The notes beneath the pieces were generated by a model. That model saw only the letters and a list, made by a program, of their open reading frames with translations. It did no database searches and was not told the DNA's origin. Both the position numbers and the translations under genes were made by a program. From JAGZEG01 sp963930185 (GTDB taxonomy: Bacteria; Actinomycetota; Coriobacteriia; Coriobacteriales; UMGS124): a stretch of DNA of 59,472 bases. Every line of letters begins with the position of its first letter. Positions within the stretch are counted from its first letter, which is position 1. Shown piece by piece: positions 42,634 to 52,400 of this stretch. Location of the stretch: assembly GCA_963930185.1 (NCBI GenBank), contig CAWVLT010000057.1, positions 1 to 59,472 on the forward strand. Direction: 5' to 3'.

Positions 42634-43665
42634 CTATTCGTCAGCCGGCTCTTTGGCCTTCCCCTCCACCAGGGGCATGTCGAAGATGCCGCTCTTGTGG
42701 CAGAGGATCGAGTAGCGGCGCTCGATGGTGGAGCGGTAGTCGGCGTCGTCGAGCAGGTCGTAGGCGCAGCGGTACGACATGAGCGCGTCGCGGACCTTCT
42801 CCAGGTTGCCAAAGCCTTCGCGGCGGTCCTGCGCGTCGCAGATGAGGGCGTCCTGCGCGAGCGCCTCGCGATACACGAAGTAGCCGATCCGCACGCTGGG
42901 CTGCTTCTGGGTGGTGTTGCGAATGCCCCGCTGCGCTATCTTGATGATGAGGCGGTAGTCGGTGCTGTCAGCCAGGACCTTCTCGAGCAGGGTCACGCAG
43001 CACTGGGCGGCGACGATGCTCGTGCGCACCCCGTCGCCGGCGTCGACCATGCCGAACACCGCGTGCTCGAGGATGCGCTGGGCGTCGTCGCGGCGGTTGG
43101 CGAACAGACACAGCTCCGCCTCCTTGTCGTAGCCGCGCTCGTCGGTGGGAAAGTAGTCCTGGTAGTCGTGCGCCATGGCCAGGGCCTTGTCCAGCGTCTC
43201 CTCGATCTGGGAGAGGTCACACGACTCGAGGTAGCTCTGGTAGTACTCGATGGCGAAGAAGAACAGGCGCCAGCCCCAGTACCTGCGCGGGATCTGCTCG
43301 GCCTGCTCCAGGTAGCTCTGGCACAGGTCGAAGCGCCCGCAGCCCGCCGCGGCGCGCAGCGCGCACGACAGCAGGTCCACGCCATGGGGATAGGTCTTGA
43401 GCGCATGCGTGCTCAGGCGCAGCGCCGTGAAGTAGTCTCCCCTGCTCAGATATGCCGTGATGAAGTTGAAGTGCTCGTCGACCGTGCCGAACACGCCGTT
43501 GCCCTCGTCGAGCACGTACTCGGCGACACGCCGGTAGTACCCGCCGCCACCGAGCTTGCCCGACGGGCCCTCGATGGCCTGGTTCGCCTCCTTGATCGAC
43601 ATGAAGCACAGGTCAGTCGACGTCACGCTATTGGGCATGGCGTCCAGTATGTCGCTCAGCTTCAC
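42634..43665 (-). CDS. Cytoplasmic TPR-like protein of unknown function
   Basis: A 343-residue protein, mostly helical, with repeated pairs of about 34-40 residues that resemble TPRs: YLSRGDYFTALRLSTHALKT, RAAAGCGRFDLCQSYLEQAE, CLFANRRDDAQRILEHAVFG. There is no signal peptide. The start is GTG at 43665 (K-L-S-D-I-L-D follows), with GGAGGGG seven bases upstream; no ATG fits. It lies 56 bp after the 43722 gene in the same direction, so they form an operon divergent from the AAA+ genes. It may be a scaffold or adaptor. Confidence 0.78.
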   Translation of the reverse strand: MKLSDILDAMPNSVTSTDLCFMSIKEANQAIEGPSGKLGGGGYYRRVAEYVLDEGNGVFGTVDEHFNFITAYLSRGDYFTALRLSTHALKTYPHGVDLLSCALRAAAGCGRFDLCQSYLEQAEQIPRRYWGWRLFFFAIEYYQSYLESCDLSQIEETLDKALAMAHDYQDYFPTDERGYDKEAELCLFANRRDDAQRILEHAVFGMVDAGDGVRTSIVAAQCCVTLLEKVLADSTDYRLIIKIAQRGIRNTTQKQPSVRIGYFVYREALAQDALICDAQDRREGFGNLEKVRDALMSYRCAYDLLDDADYRSTIERRYSILCHKSGIFDMPLVEGKAKEPADE

Positions 43666-43721
43666 GATGTCCCCTCCTCTTGACGTGTCCCTCTCCACCA
43701 CGGCGGCATCGCACCGCCTCC

Positions 43722-44870
43722 TCAGCGCGCGAACAGGTACCCGTTTGCCTCGCACGCAAGCACCCGAGCCGCGCCCTCGCCCAGCAGCGCGGCCAGGGCG
43801 AGCGCGAGCAGCGCGCGTGGCGCGTCGCCGTCGGCAAACTGCCAAAAGCCACGCCCCACCTCCGGCGGCAGGCGGGGGCATGGCGAGCCATCAGTACGAA
43901 CCCCCGGACCGCGGGCCGCGAGGCTCGCGTCCACGACCCTTCCCGCCCGCGCGAGAAACGAGGGCACGTCGGCGGCCGCCATCAGGGCCCGGCATCGCTC
44001 CAGGGCCTTGCGGCAGCCCAGGCCGCTGTCGAGGCACAGCGCCTCGATCACGCGGTCGCGCACGGCCGGCGGGCACGCCCCCTCCATCGACCGGGCCAGC
44101 GCGTCGGCGTCGAGCAGCTCCCCTACGACCTCCGCCGGCAGCAGGGCCCGGACGAACTCCTCGTCTGCCGCGAAGCCCCTGAGAATCACGCGGCGGCCCT
44201 CCCACCCGCTCGAGACGCCCTCGCTCGCAAGCAACTCCCAGAGGTCGCGCAGCGTAAGAAGGCGCCCGCGGGCAGAGGAGCCACCGGAGGGCGCGCCTTC
44301 GTCCGTGGCGTCACGGGACGTCTCGATGGCGGGGAGGGATGCCGGGCATCCAACCGGCGCGCCATGGCCCGCCTGGCCGGCGCGCCGCCACCTTCCGGGC
44401 TCGGCCGTCTCGATGATGACGTCTCGCAGGCGATCGATCCCCTCGCTCACCGCGTCGTCCCCCTCGGACGCCTCGATGTCATCGAAGATGGAGTTGACCT
44501 CGGGCGTCATCGCACCGCAGTTCTTCAGCGTCTTTCTGATCGAGATGAGGGCGGCGCGCTTGCTGCCGTGCTCGTCCTCCACGTACGCGTCGAAGCACTG
44601 CCGATACTCGACCTTGCCGAAGCTCTTGGGCCAGTTGTCGTTGCGCGCCCAGATGCGCTTGGCGTCGGACTCCTTGATCCTGAGGTCGCGCGCGAGCTCA
44701 GGCCACGTCTTATGGGGGCCCGCCAGGTCATAGAGCACGCGGATCGCCGCGCGGCATGACATCTTCTGCTCGTCCAACCCCGTCACCCCCAATGCAAAGC
44801 GCGAGTCACCATCTCGCCAGGGCGCACCGATCCCGCACCATTCGCGCACCATCCGCGCACTATCGCCCAT
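43722..44870 (-). CDS. Protein of unknown function with N-terminal HTH-like segment
   Basis: A 382-residue protein. Residues 40-80 (VLYDLAGPHKTWPELARDLR, then SDAKRIWARNDNWPKSFG) look like a helix-turn-helix. A variable Arg/Gly/Ser-rich middle follows, then a helical C-terminal region (RRVILRGFAADEEFVRALLP, ALEALCLDS-like). An alternative start is the ATG at 44762 (MSCRAAIRVLYD). It is upstream of the TPR-like gene, divergent from the 45033 gene with 162 bp between, so it may regulate the AAA+ operon. I do not recognise the family. Confidence 0.68.
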   Translation of the reverse strand: MGDSARMVREWCGIGAPWRDGDSRFALGVTGLDEQKMSCRAAIRVLYDLAGPHKTWPELARDLRIKESDAKRIWARNDNWPKSFGKVEYRQCFDAYVEDEHGSKRAALISIRKTLKNCGAMTPEVNSIFDDIEASEGDDAVSEGIDRLRDVIIETAEPGRWRRAGQAGHGAPVGCPASLPAIETSRDATDEGAPSGGSSARGRLLTLRDLWELLASEGVSSGWEGRRVILRGFAADEEFVRALLPAEVVGELLDADALARSMEGACPPAVRDRVIEALCLDSGLGCRKALERCRALMAAADVPSFLARAGRVVDASLAARGPGVRTDGSPCPRLPPEVGRGFWQFADGDAPRALLALALAALLGEGAARVLACEANGYLFAR

Positions 44871-45032
44871 CGCTCACCCGTGACACCATGGCAGGCGAGG
44901 TACCCGCAAGTCTACCACGCACCGCATCGGAGCGCGGACTGGCTTGCGCAACTCCCCGCACATCGCGGGCCACAATCATGTCGACAGGGGGCGCCGACCG
45001 CCCGGCACCCCAAGCCAACCGAAAGGAGAGCC

Positions 45033-45542
45033 ATGAGCTACCTGGACGATCTGGCCGAGATCTTCGGCAAGCATGCTCCGGCCAACGACGACACCCCCAC
45101 CCCGCCCGACCCCAACCGCAGCGCGATCGAGATCGTGCGCGAGCAGCTCGAGTCCTCCTCCCTCTACTTCACCGAGGGCCCCGCAGGCGTCTTTCGCACC
45201 CACGGCACGCGCCACGGCGTGGGGTTCGCACAGGCCACCCTCACCGTCGACGACGAGGCGGGCACCTGCGCCATCGACATCGACACGCACCTGCGCGTCG
45301 AGGAGCAGAACATCCAGCCGACCCGCCTGCTGTTCCGTTCTCTGAACAACGACCTCATCATCTCCGGCATGAGGCTTCTCGATGACGGAGCGGTCCACTT
45401 CGTCACTGATACGCCCATCGACGTCAGGGCAGGCGACAGCGTGGAGAAGGGTCTGCGCCGTGCGCTGAGCACCGTCCATGGCACGGCGGAGAAGGTCACC
45501 TCCATCGCCGCCGGCGTCCCCGTCTGGGAGATCGCCGGCTAG
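45033..45542 (+). CDS. Small acidic protein, possibly YbjN-like
   Basis: A 169-residue protein without signal peptide. The strand-helix order (YFTEGPAGVFRTHGTRHGVG, TCAIDIDTHLRVEEQN, RLLFRSLNNDLIISGMRLL, then SVEKGLRRALSTVHGTAEKV) recalls the YbjN/type-III-chaperone-like fold, but I cannot prove it. AAAGGAGAG precedes the ATG. First gene of a three-gene operon with 45591 and the AAA+ gene. Confidence 0.7.
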   Translation: MSYLDDLAEIFGKHAPANDDTPTPPDPNRSAIEIVREQLESSSLYFTEGPAGVFRTHGTRHGVGFAQATLTVDDEAGTCAIDIDTHLRVEEQNIQPTRLLFRSLNNDLIISGMRLLDDGAVHFVTDTPIDVRAGDSVEKGLRRALSTVHGTAEKVTSIAAGVPVWEIAG

Positions 45543-45590
45543 AGAGCGCCAGAGCCACCAACACGTCATCCCACAATAAGGAGAGTTGCC

Positions 45591-46040
45591 ATGATCATCA
45601 GCGACAACGGCCTTGAAATCAGCGGCGCCACCCTGTGCGGATCGGTGCTCGCCCCGGCAGACGACGACTCGCTGTGGGCCGTCTACGACCTGTCCAACGT
45701 GTCCACGGGCATGACCTACGAGACGGGCGCCCAGGTTCCCTACCTGCGCCTGACCCCCGCCATCCAGATCCCCGAGAAGGCACGCAAGAACTTCAAGAAG
45801 TTCCTGTTCACCACCAGCGACGAGCGCTTCGCCGACATGAAGATGGACGACAACGACGGCGAGCTCACCATGCGCCGCACCGTGCGCGGCACCGACGTCG
45901 CCACCATCGAGCGCGAGCTTGCCGACTGCCTGGACTTCCTGGACAAGGTAGCCTACCCCGCCATCATCGCATACGTGCGCGAGGAGCTGGCGAGCAAGGA
46001 GGAGGAGTCCAAGACCAGCCCCTTCTCCCTGTTCGATTAG
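45591..46040 (+). CDS. Small acidic protein, possibly YbjN-like
   Basis: A 149-residue acidic protein. GSVLAPADDDSLWAVYDLSN, LRLTPAIQIPEKARKNFKKF, ELTMRRTVRGTDVATIEREL and the helix DCLDFLDKVAYPAII fit the same general fold as the preceding gene, with which it shares the order strands-then-two-helices. The tail KEEESKTSPFSLFD is acidic. AAGGAGAG precedes the ATG, 48 bp after the previous stop. It is 110 bp before the AAA+ gene. Confidence 0.7.
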   Translation: MIISDNGLEISGATLCGSVLAPADDDSLWAVYDLSNVSTGMTYETGAQVPYLRLTPAIQIPEKARKNFKKFLFTTSDERFADMKMDDNDGELTMRRTVRGTDVATIERELADCLDFLDKVAYPAIIAYVREELASKEEESKTSPFSLFD

Positions 46041-46150
46041 AAGGCTGGGGCGGCGCGGGCAGGCACTCGTGCTCTCGTGCCCGCCCGCGCCGCCATCTGC
46101 GGCCTTGCGTCCCAGCCCCGGCCGCGAATCGCAGACAGGAGGCATGCCAT

Positions 46151-47350
46151 ATGGCGCGACCCGTGATTCCCCAGTACTACGTCGGGGCGTTCGGCCTCGG
46201 GCGCACGCCCGACTTTGACCGCGTCGCCAAGACGATCGACCTGCTGCGCGCAAACGACGTCGGCATCGTCACCACCCCCTCGGTCATCCGCGAGGACGGC
46301 GAGGTGTACCTGCCGTTCTTCACGCGTTCCCTGCAGGCCGCACCGCTGCCGCTCCTCGACAACGAGCGCGTCGACCCGCGCCCCCTCATCGAGTCCCTGA
46401 GCGGATACCGCCTCAGGAGCTACGCCAAACTCGACCCCGCAACGGCAAACGACCTCGCGCTCGGCGCACTCGTGCGCCTGTCCAAGGAATCGAGGCTCCT
46501 CGAGGGCGAGCGCCCCACGCGCGCCGAGGACCTGCGTCCCCGAAGCGCGCCCCTGGCCAAGGAGGACGCGTTCGAGGGGCTCGTGGGGCTCAGGGCGCAG
46601 CAGGCGACGCTGCTCAAGATAGCCAACCTCGTGGCCAAGCACGGCAGGGACGTCATCGGCAGCCTGCACATGGCCTTCCTGGGCAACCCCGGCACCGGCA
46701 AGACCGAGCTTGCCCGTCGGCTGCTCGCCCACTGCGACGCGCATGGGATCACCTCGGGCGGGGGCGTCTTCGTCCAGGTGGCGGCGGCCGACCTCATCGG
46801 GCGGTTCGTGGGCTCCACGCCCACGCGCGTCCGCGAGGCCGTGGAGCGGGCGCGCGGCGGGATCCTCTTCATCGACGAGGCATACGCCCTGGCGGACACC
46901 ACTGCCTATGGCCAGGAGGCGATCGACACCCTTGTCGAGGAGCTTGAGTCGGGGCGCGGATCGTTCATCTGCGTCGCTGCCGGATATCGGGATCAGATGG
47001 AACGCCTCTTTGACGGCAACCCCGGCCTGCGCGACCGGTTTGGCTTCAGAATCCGCTTCGACGACTATTCCGTGGAGGAACTCGTGCGGCTCTTCGAGCT
47101 GTTCGCGCACAAGGGAGGCTTTCGCGTGGACCCCCACGCCGTTGTGGAGCTGCAATGGTGCGCACGACAGCTGCGCGCGCTCAGGGGCTTCGCGAACGCG
47201 CGCAGCATGCGGCGCCTGTTCGACCGCGCCGCCATGGAGGCGGCGACGCACACCGACGAGGCGATCATCTGCGCCCGCGACGTGCGCCGCGCCTTCGAGC
47301 AGGACGACATGGGGCGTGACGCGGCGCTCTCGCCCGTGGGCTTCGCCTAG
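46151..47350 (+). CDS. AAA+ ATPase of the CbbX/SpoVK/EccA type
   Basis: A 399-residue protein. An N-terminal domain of about 135 residues that I do not recognise (VGAFGLGRTPDFDRVAKTID) precedes a complete AAA+ module: linker FEGLVGLRAQQATLLKIANL, Walker A GNPGTGKT (178-185), a pore-loop-like segment (AADLIGRFVGSTPTRVREAV), Walker B ILFIDEAYAL (238-247), sensor-like CVAAGYRDQME and Arg-finger region GLRDRFGFRI. The small lid follows (GFANARSMRRLFDRAAMEAA). Such ATPases remodel bound proteins (CbbX on Rubisco, EccA in type VII secretion). GGAGG precedes the ATG. The likely clients are its operon partners or a complex they form. Confidence 0.88.
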   Translation: MARPVIPQYYVGAFGLGRTPDFDRVAKTIDLLRANDVGIVTTPSVIREDGEVYLPFFTRSLQAAPLPLLDNERVDPRPLIESLSGYRLRSYAKLDPATANDLALGALVRLSKESRLLEGERPTRAEDLRPRSAPLAKEDAFEGLVGLRAQQATLLKIANLVAKHGRDVIGSLHMAFLGNPGTGKTELARRLLAHCDAHGITSGGGVFVQVAAADLIGRFVGSTPTRVREAVERARGGILFIDEAYALADTTAYGQEAIDTLVEELESGRGSFICVAAGYRDQMERLFDGNPGLRDRFGFRIRFDDYSVEELVRLFELFAHKGGFRVDPHAVVELQWCARQLRALRGFANARSMRRLFDRAAMEAATHTDEAIICARDVRRAFEQDDMGRDAALSPVGFA

Positions 47351-47390
47351 CCGCCGGCCACCCCACAGCCGCCGGCAGCCGGGCGCAGGA

Positions 47391-49133
47391 CTATCGCTGC
47401 ACGTCGCACATGGGCTCGACCTCGAGGTGGCCGGGGTGCTCGGGCGGCTCGTCGAGGGGTCGGGGCCCTGCGGCGCGCACCTCCTCGGGGGCATGGGGGT
47501 AGCGCCGCGCGAAGTTCTCGCAGAACATATGGGCCAGATGGTCGGCCGCCTTGTCGTACTCCTCGCCGCAGGCCCACGTGGCCCGCGGGTCGAGCACCGC
47601 AGGGTCCACGCCGGGGCACGACGTGGGCACGTCGAGGTTGAAGCGCTCGTCGCGGACGAACCGCGCCTCCTCCAGACTGCCGTCGAGCGCGGCGTGCACC
47701 AGGGCGCGCGTGTCTGAGAGCGCCATGCGATGCCCCACCCCGTAGCCGCCGCCCGTCCACCCGGTGTTCACCAGGTACACGCGCGCGTGGTCGCGCGCGA
47801 TGCGCTCGCTGAGCATCTGGGCATACTCGAGCGGGTCAAGCGGCATGAACGGCTCGCCGAACAGGGCGCTGAACGTGGGCTGCGGCTCCACGATGCCCTG
47901 CTCGGTGCCGGCGACCTTCGAGGTGAACCCCGTCATGAAGTGGTACATCGCGCCGTACTCGTCGAGACGGGAGATGGGCGGCAGCACTCCGAAGGCGTCC
48001 GCCGTCAGGAACACCACGACCGAGGGGACCTCGCCGGTGCCCTCCACGATCGCGCCGTCGATGTGCTCGACGGGATAGGCCACGCGCGTGTTCTCGGTCA
48101 CGCTCGCGTCGGCGTAGTCGGGCTGGCGCGTCGCGGGATCGAGCGCCACGTTCTCGGTCACGCTGCCAAAGCGGATGGCGTGGTAGATGTCGGGCTCGCG
48201 CTCCTCGGAGAGGTCGATGCACTTGGCGTAGCAGCCACCCTCGATGTTGAAGACGTGGTTGTCCGACCAGCCGTGCTCGTCGTCGCCGATGAGCCTGCGC
48301 GCAGGGTCCGCCGACAGCGTGGTCTTGCCCGTTCCGGACAGGCCGAAGAACACGGCCGTCCTGCCCGTGGCGGGATCCATGTTGGCCGAGCAGTGCATGG
48401 GAAGGACGCCGTCCTCCACCGGCAGCAGGTAGTTCATCGTGGAGAAGATCGACTTCTTGATCTCGCCGCAGTACCCCGTGCCGGCCACGATGATGACGCG
48501 CCGCTCGAAGTTGAGCGCAACGACCGCCTCGGTGTTCGTGCCGTCGCGCTCGGGGTCGCAGCGATACCCCGGCGCCACGAGCACGGTGAAGTCGGGCATG
48601 CCGTAGGCGGCCATCTCCTGCGTGGAGGGGCGGATGAGCATCTGCCGGGCGAACAGGGCCTGGTGCGGGGTCTCGGAAACGACGGCGAACTTGCGGGCAT
48701 GGCTGCGGTCCGCGCCGGCGATGCCGCGCACCACGAATACGTCGCCCCGCGCCAGGTACGCGCGCACGCCGTCGTAGATGGCGTCGAAGTGCTCGCAGGT
48801 CATGGGGACGTTGACCTTGCCCCATGCGATGCGTTCGTGCACCGAGGGCGCATCCACCACAAAGCGGTTCTGTGGCGCGCGGCCGGTGTAGGTGCCCGTG
48901 AGCACAGCGAGCGACCCCGTGGCGGTCAGCGTGCCCTCGTGGCGCTCGACCGAGGCCTCCACCAGGCACGCGGGACCCAGGTCGAGATGGATGCGCTCGC
49001 CGGGGACGTCGATGCCGAGCTGGGCAAGAAACGCGTGGGGGTCCACCGCCGCCCCGCAATCGACCTGCTGCGAGGCAGGACACCCCTGCGCCTGCACGTT
49101 GACGGGCTGCTCCCCTGACTTCTCCTCTGGCAT
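47391..49133 (-). CDS. pckA: Phosphoenolpyruvate carboxykinase (ATP)
   Basis: A 580-residue enzyme interconverting oxaloacetate + ATP and PEP + CO2 + ADP. In anaerobes it often works toward oxaloacetate to save ATP. ATP-type motifs: GTYTGRAPQNRFVV, NFERRVIIVAGTGYCGEIKK, the kinase-1a loop FFGLSGTGKTTLSADP, RLIGDDEHGW, NIEGGCYAKCIDLS, and the C-terminal NTGWTGGGYGVGHRM. About 40 residues longer than E. coli PckA, chiefly at the N terminus. AGGAAGGTGA precedes the ATG. Transcribed alone, convergent with the AAA+ operon. Confidence 0.95.
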   Translation of the reverse strand: MPEEKSGEQPVNVQAQGCPASQQVDCGAAVDPHAFLAQLGIDVPGERIHLDLGPACLVEASVERHEGTLTATGSLAVLTGTYTGRAPQNRFVVDAPSVHERIAWGKVNVPMTCEHFDAIYDGVRAYLARGDVFVVRGIAGADRSHARKFAVVSETPHQALFARQMLIRPSTQEMAAYGMPDFTVLVAPGYRCDPERDGTNTEAVVALNFERRVIIVAGTGYCGEIKKSIFSTMNYLLPVEDGVLPMHCSANMDPATGRTAVFFGLSGTGKTTLSADPARRLIGDDEHGWSDNHVFNIEGGCYAKCIDLSEEREPDIYHAIRFGSVTENVALDPATRQPDYADASVTENTRVAYPVEHIDGAIVEGTGEVPSVVVFLTADAFGVLPPISRLDEYGAMYHFMTGFTSKVAGTEQGIVEPQPTFSALFGEPFMPLDPLEYAQMLSERIARDHARVYLVNTGWTGGGYGVGHRMALSDTRALVHAALDGSLEEARFVRDERFNLDVPTSCPGVDPAVLDPRATWACGEEYDKAADHLAHMFCENFARRYPHAPEEVRAAGPRPLDEPPEHPGHLEVEPMCDVQR

Positions 49134-49378
49134 GGCACATCACCTTCCTGGCTGCTGCGGCGCCTGGTCGCGAGCGATGACGGCGACACGCCCAGACGTC
49201 GCGTCGCCTCGCCCTCACGGGATTGACTGCGCACAGCTTAGCGCAGGATGGAGAAAAAGACGCAGGACTATTTCGAGAAAGTTACGCGGTCGACAGACGA
49301 TCCACGGCGAGCGGCGCGCCACACCTGGTCGGCGGCATGACATGCTCGGCCGGCCAGCACGCTCACCCCACGTAAGGA

Positions 49379-49419
49379 CAAAGGGGCCGACCGCTGGCTT
49401 GCGACCAGCGACCGGCCCC
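49379..49419 (-). terminator. Intrinsic terminator of the activator operon
   Basis: GGGGCCGACCGCTGG (49383-49397) pairs with CCAGCGACCGGCCCC (49405-49419, one mismatch), with CCTTTGTCC after it on the minus strand. The rest of the 317-bp gap up to pckA holds its promoter region; no gene is visible. Confidence 0.75.
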
Positions 49420-49450
49420 TCGATCCACGCCGATATGGCGCGTCTCGTGC

Positions 49451-52400
49451 CTACGCGTCCAGGCGCACGCCGTTGACCTGCGCCCACTGCGGGTTTTCGC
49501 GCACGAAGTTCTCCTTGGCGACGCTGATCATGAGCTTGATGCGGTTGAGCTGGTTGACCTCCGAGGCGCCCGGGTCGTAGTCCACGGCCACGATGTTGCT
49601 CTGCGGGTGCTGGCGGCGCAGCTCCTTGATCACCGCCTTGCCCACCACGTGGTTGGGCAGGCAGGCGAAGGGCTGGGTGCACACGATGTTGGGCGTGCCG
49701 CTCTCGATGAGCTCCACCATCTCGGCCGTGAGCAGCCACCCCTCGCCCATGTTGTTGCACAGCGACAGGATGGTCTTGGCCTTCTCCGCCAGCTCGAAGA
49801 TCTGCGTGGAGGGCGAAAAGCGCTTCGACTTGGCGAAGAGCCGGTCAATGGGGGCGCGCATCCAGTCGATGAGCTTGATGCCCGCGTCATGGCTCAACAC
49901 CTTGCTCGCGGGCGACCCCAGCTCCTCCTTCTGCACGTGCCTGCCGGCAAAGCCGAACTGGAAGAAGTCCACCAGGCCCGGCACCACGGCCTCGCAGCCC
50001 TCGTGCTCGATGACCTTGACCACCTGGTTGTTTGCCGTGGGGTGGAACTTCACCAGGATCTCGCCCACCACGCCAACCCGGGGCTTGGAGCGGTCGTTGA
50101 TGAGGGGCAGCTCGTCAAACTCACGCACGCACTGCTTGGCCAGACGGGTCATCGAGGCACGCGTGAACGAGGGCGCCTCCACTCGCGCCCGGGCCATCCA
50201 CTTCTCGTAGAGGGCGTCGGCAGATCCCGGCGTGGCCTCGTAGGGACGCGTGCGATAGAGCATCTGCATGATGGCGTCGCCGAAGATCAGCGCGTAGAAG
50301 GCGCTCTTGAGCGTCTTGATCGGGATGTTAAAGCCCGAGTTGTGCTCGTCGAGCTTTGCCACCGACAGGCTGATGACCGGTATCTCGGGGTGCCCCGCGT
50401 CGCGCAGGGCCTTGCGGATGAGCGCGATGTAGTTCGTGGCGCGGCATCCGCCGCCGGTCTGCGTGATGATGACGGCCGTGCGCGACAGGTCGTACTTGCC
50501 CGACATCACCGCCTCCATGATCTGGCCGGTCACCAGGATGGACGGGTAGCAGATGTCGTTGTTCACGTACTTGAGGCCAGCCTCCACCGCGCCGTGGTCG
50601 ACGCTGGGCAGCAGCACCAGGTTGTAGCCCGCCGCACGCAGGACCTCCTTGACCAGGTCGAAGTGGATGGGGGCCATCTGCGGGCACAGGATGGTGTAGC
50701 CCGCGTCGAACATCTCCTTGGTGAACTCGACCTTGGGGAAGGCGGTCGGCCTGCTCTCGCGATGGATGGGCACCACGGCGGTCTCGGGATCCTCGCCGGC
50801 CTCGACCGCCTTGCGGCGCGCCTCGCGCTCCAGCTCGGCACGCTTGTCCTTGAGCGCCGCGATGAGCGAGCGGATGCGGATGCGCGCCGCGCCCAGGTTG
50901 GACACCTCGTCGATCTTGAGGACGGTGTAGATCTTGCCGCTCGCCTCGAGGATCTCCTGCACCTGGTCGGTGGTCAGGGCGTCCAGGCCGCAGCCAAAGG
51001 AGTTGAGCTGGATGAGGTCGAGGTCGTTGCGCGTCGTCACCAGCCGCGCCGCCGCGTACAGGCGCGAGTGGTACATCCACTGGTCGACCACGCGAATGGG
51101 CCGCTCGGGCTTCATGATGTGGCTCACCGAGTCCTCGGTGAGCACGGCGAAGCCGAAGGAGTTCACCAGCTCGGGGATGGCATGGTTGATCTCGCGGTCG
51201 TTGTGGTAGGGACGACCGGCCAAGACGATGCCGTGGCCGTGGTTCTCCTCGATCCAGCGCAGCGCGTCCTCGCCCGCCTTGTGCATGTCATCGTGGAAGC
51301 GGCGGTCCTCCTCCATGGCGGCGTCCACCGCGGCGTCGATCTCCTCGCGGGTCAGGCGCGCCCCCGTGAAGCGCCCCAGCCCCTTCTGCGCGTCGGCCCA
51401 GCGGTCGCGGTCGAGCGTCTCGAACAGGCGGCGCTTGAGCTCGTGCACGTCATGGTAGGGCACGAAGGGGTTCATGAACTCCACGTGCTTCTGGGCGAGG
51501 TCGTCGATGTTGAGCTTGAGCGCGGTGGGGTAGCTCATGACGATGGGGCAGTTGTAGCAGTTGCCCGCCGTGGGGTCCTCCTTGCGCTCCCAGCGGATGC
51601 ACGGCATCCAGATGAAGTCGACGTCGTGCGCGATGAGGTCCATCACGTGGCCGTGCGAGAGCTTGGCCGGATAGCACACGCTCTCGGAGGGCATGGACTC
51701 GATGCCCGCCTCGTAGGTCTTCTTGGTCGAGGGCGCAGAGAGCTCCACCCGAAAGCCCAGCTTGGTGAAGAGCGTGAACCAGAACGGGTAGTCCTCGTAC
51801 ATGTTGAGCGCGCGGGGGATGCCCACCGTGCCGCGCGGGGCGGCCTCGGCGGCAAGCGGCTCGTAGCCGAACAGGCGCTTGTTCTTGTAGGCAAACAGGT
51901 TGGGGGCGTCGTTGGCGGAAGCCTTGCGCTTGCCGGCGCCGCGCTCGCAGCGGTTGCCCGTGACGAAGCGCCGGCCGCCACCGAAGTCGCTGATGGTGAG
52001 CAGGCAGTTGTTCGAGCACAGGCCGCAGCGCGAGCTTCGGTGCGTGACCTGCAGGTTGTCGATCTCCTCCTGGGACAGGACCGTCGAGGTGCCCTGCGCG
52101 CCCGCGCGGTCACGCGCGAGCAGGGCCGCGCCGTAGCATCCCATGCAGCCGGCGATGTCGGGGCGGTAGGCGTGCTTGCCCGTGAGGTTCTCGAAGGCGC
52201 GCAGGACCGCGTCGTTGAGGAACGTGCCGCCCTGCACGATCACCTTGTCGCCGATCTCGCGGGGATCGCGGATCTTGATGACCTTGAACAGGGCGTTCTT
52301 CATGACCGAGTAGGACAGGCCGGCCGAGATGTCGCCGACCGTGGCGCCCTCCTTCTGGGCCTGCTTCACGCGCGAGTTCATGAACACGGTGCAGCGGCTG

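Noticed and set aside
46151..47350. Type VII secretion locus based on the EccA-like ATPase
   Set aside because: No WXG100 protein, EccC or EccB-like gene lies in the window, and the ATPase has a different N-terminal domain.
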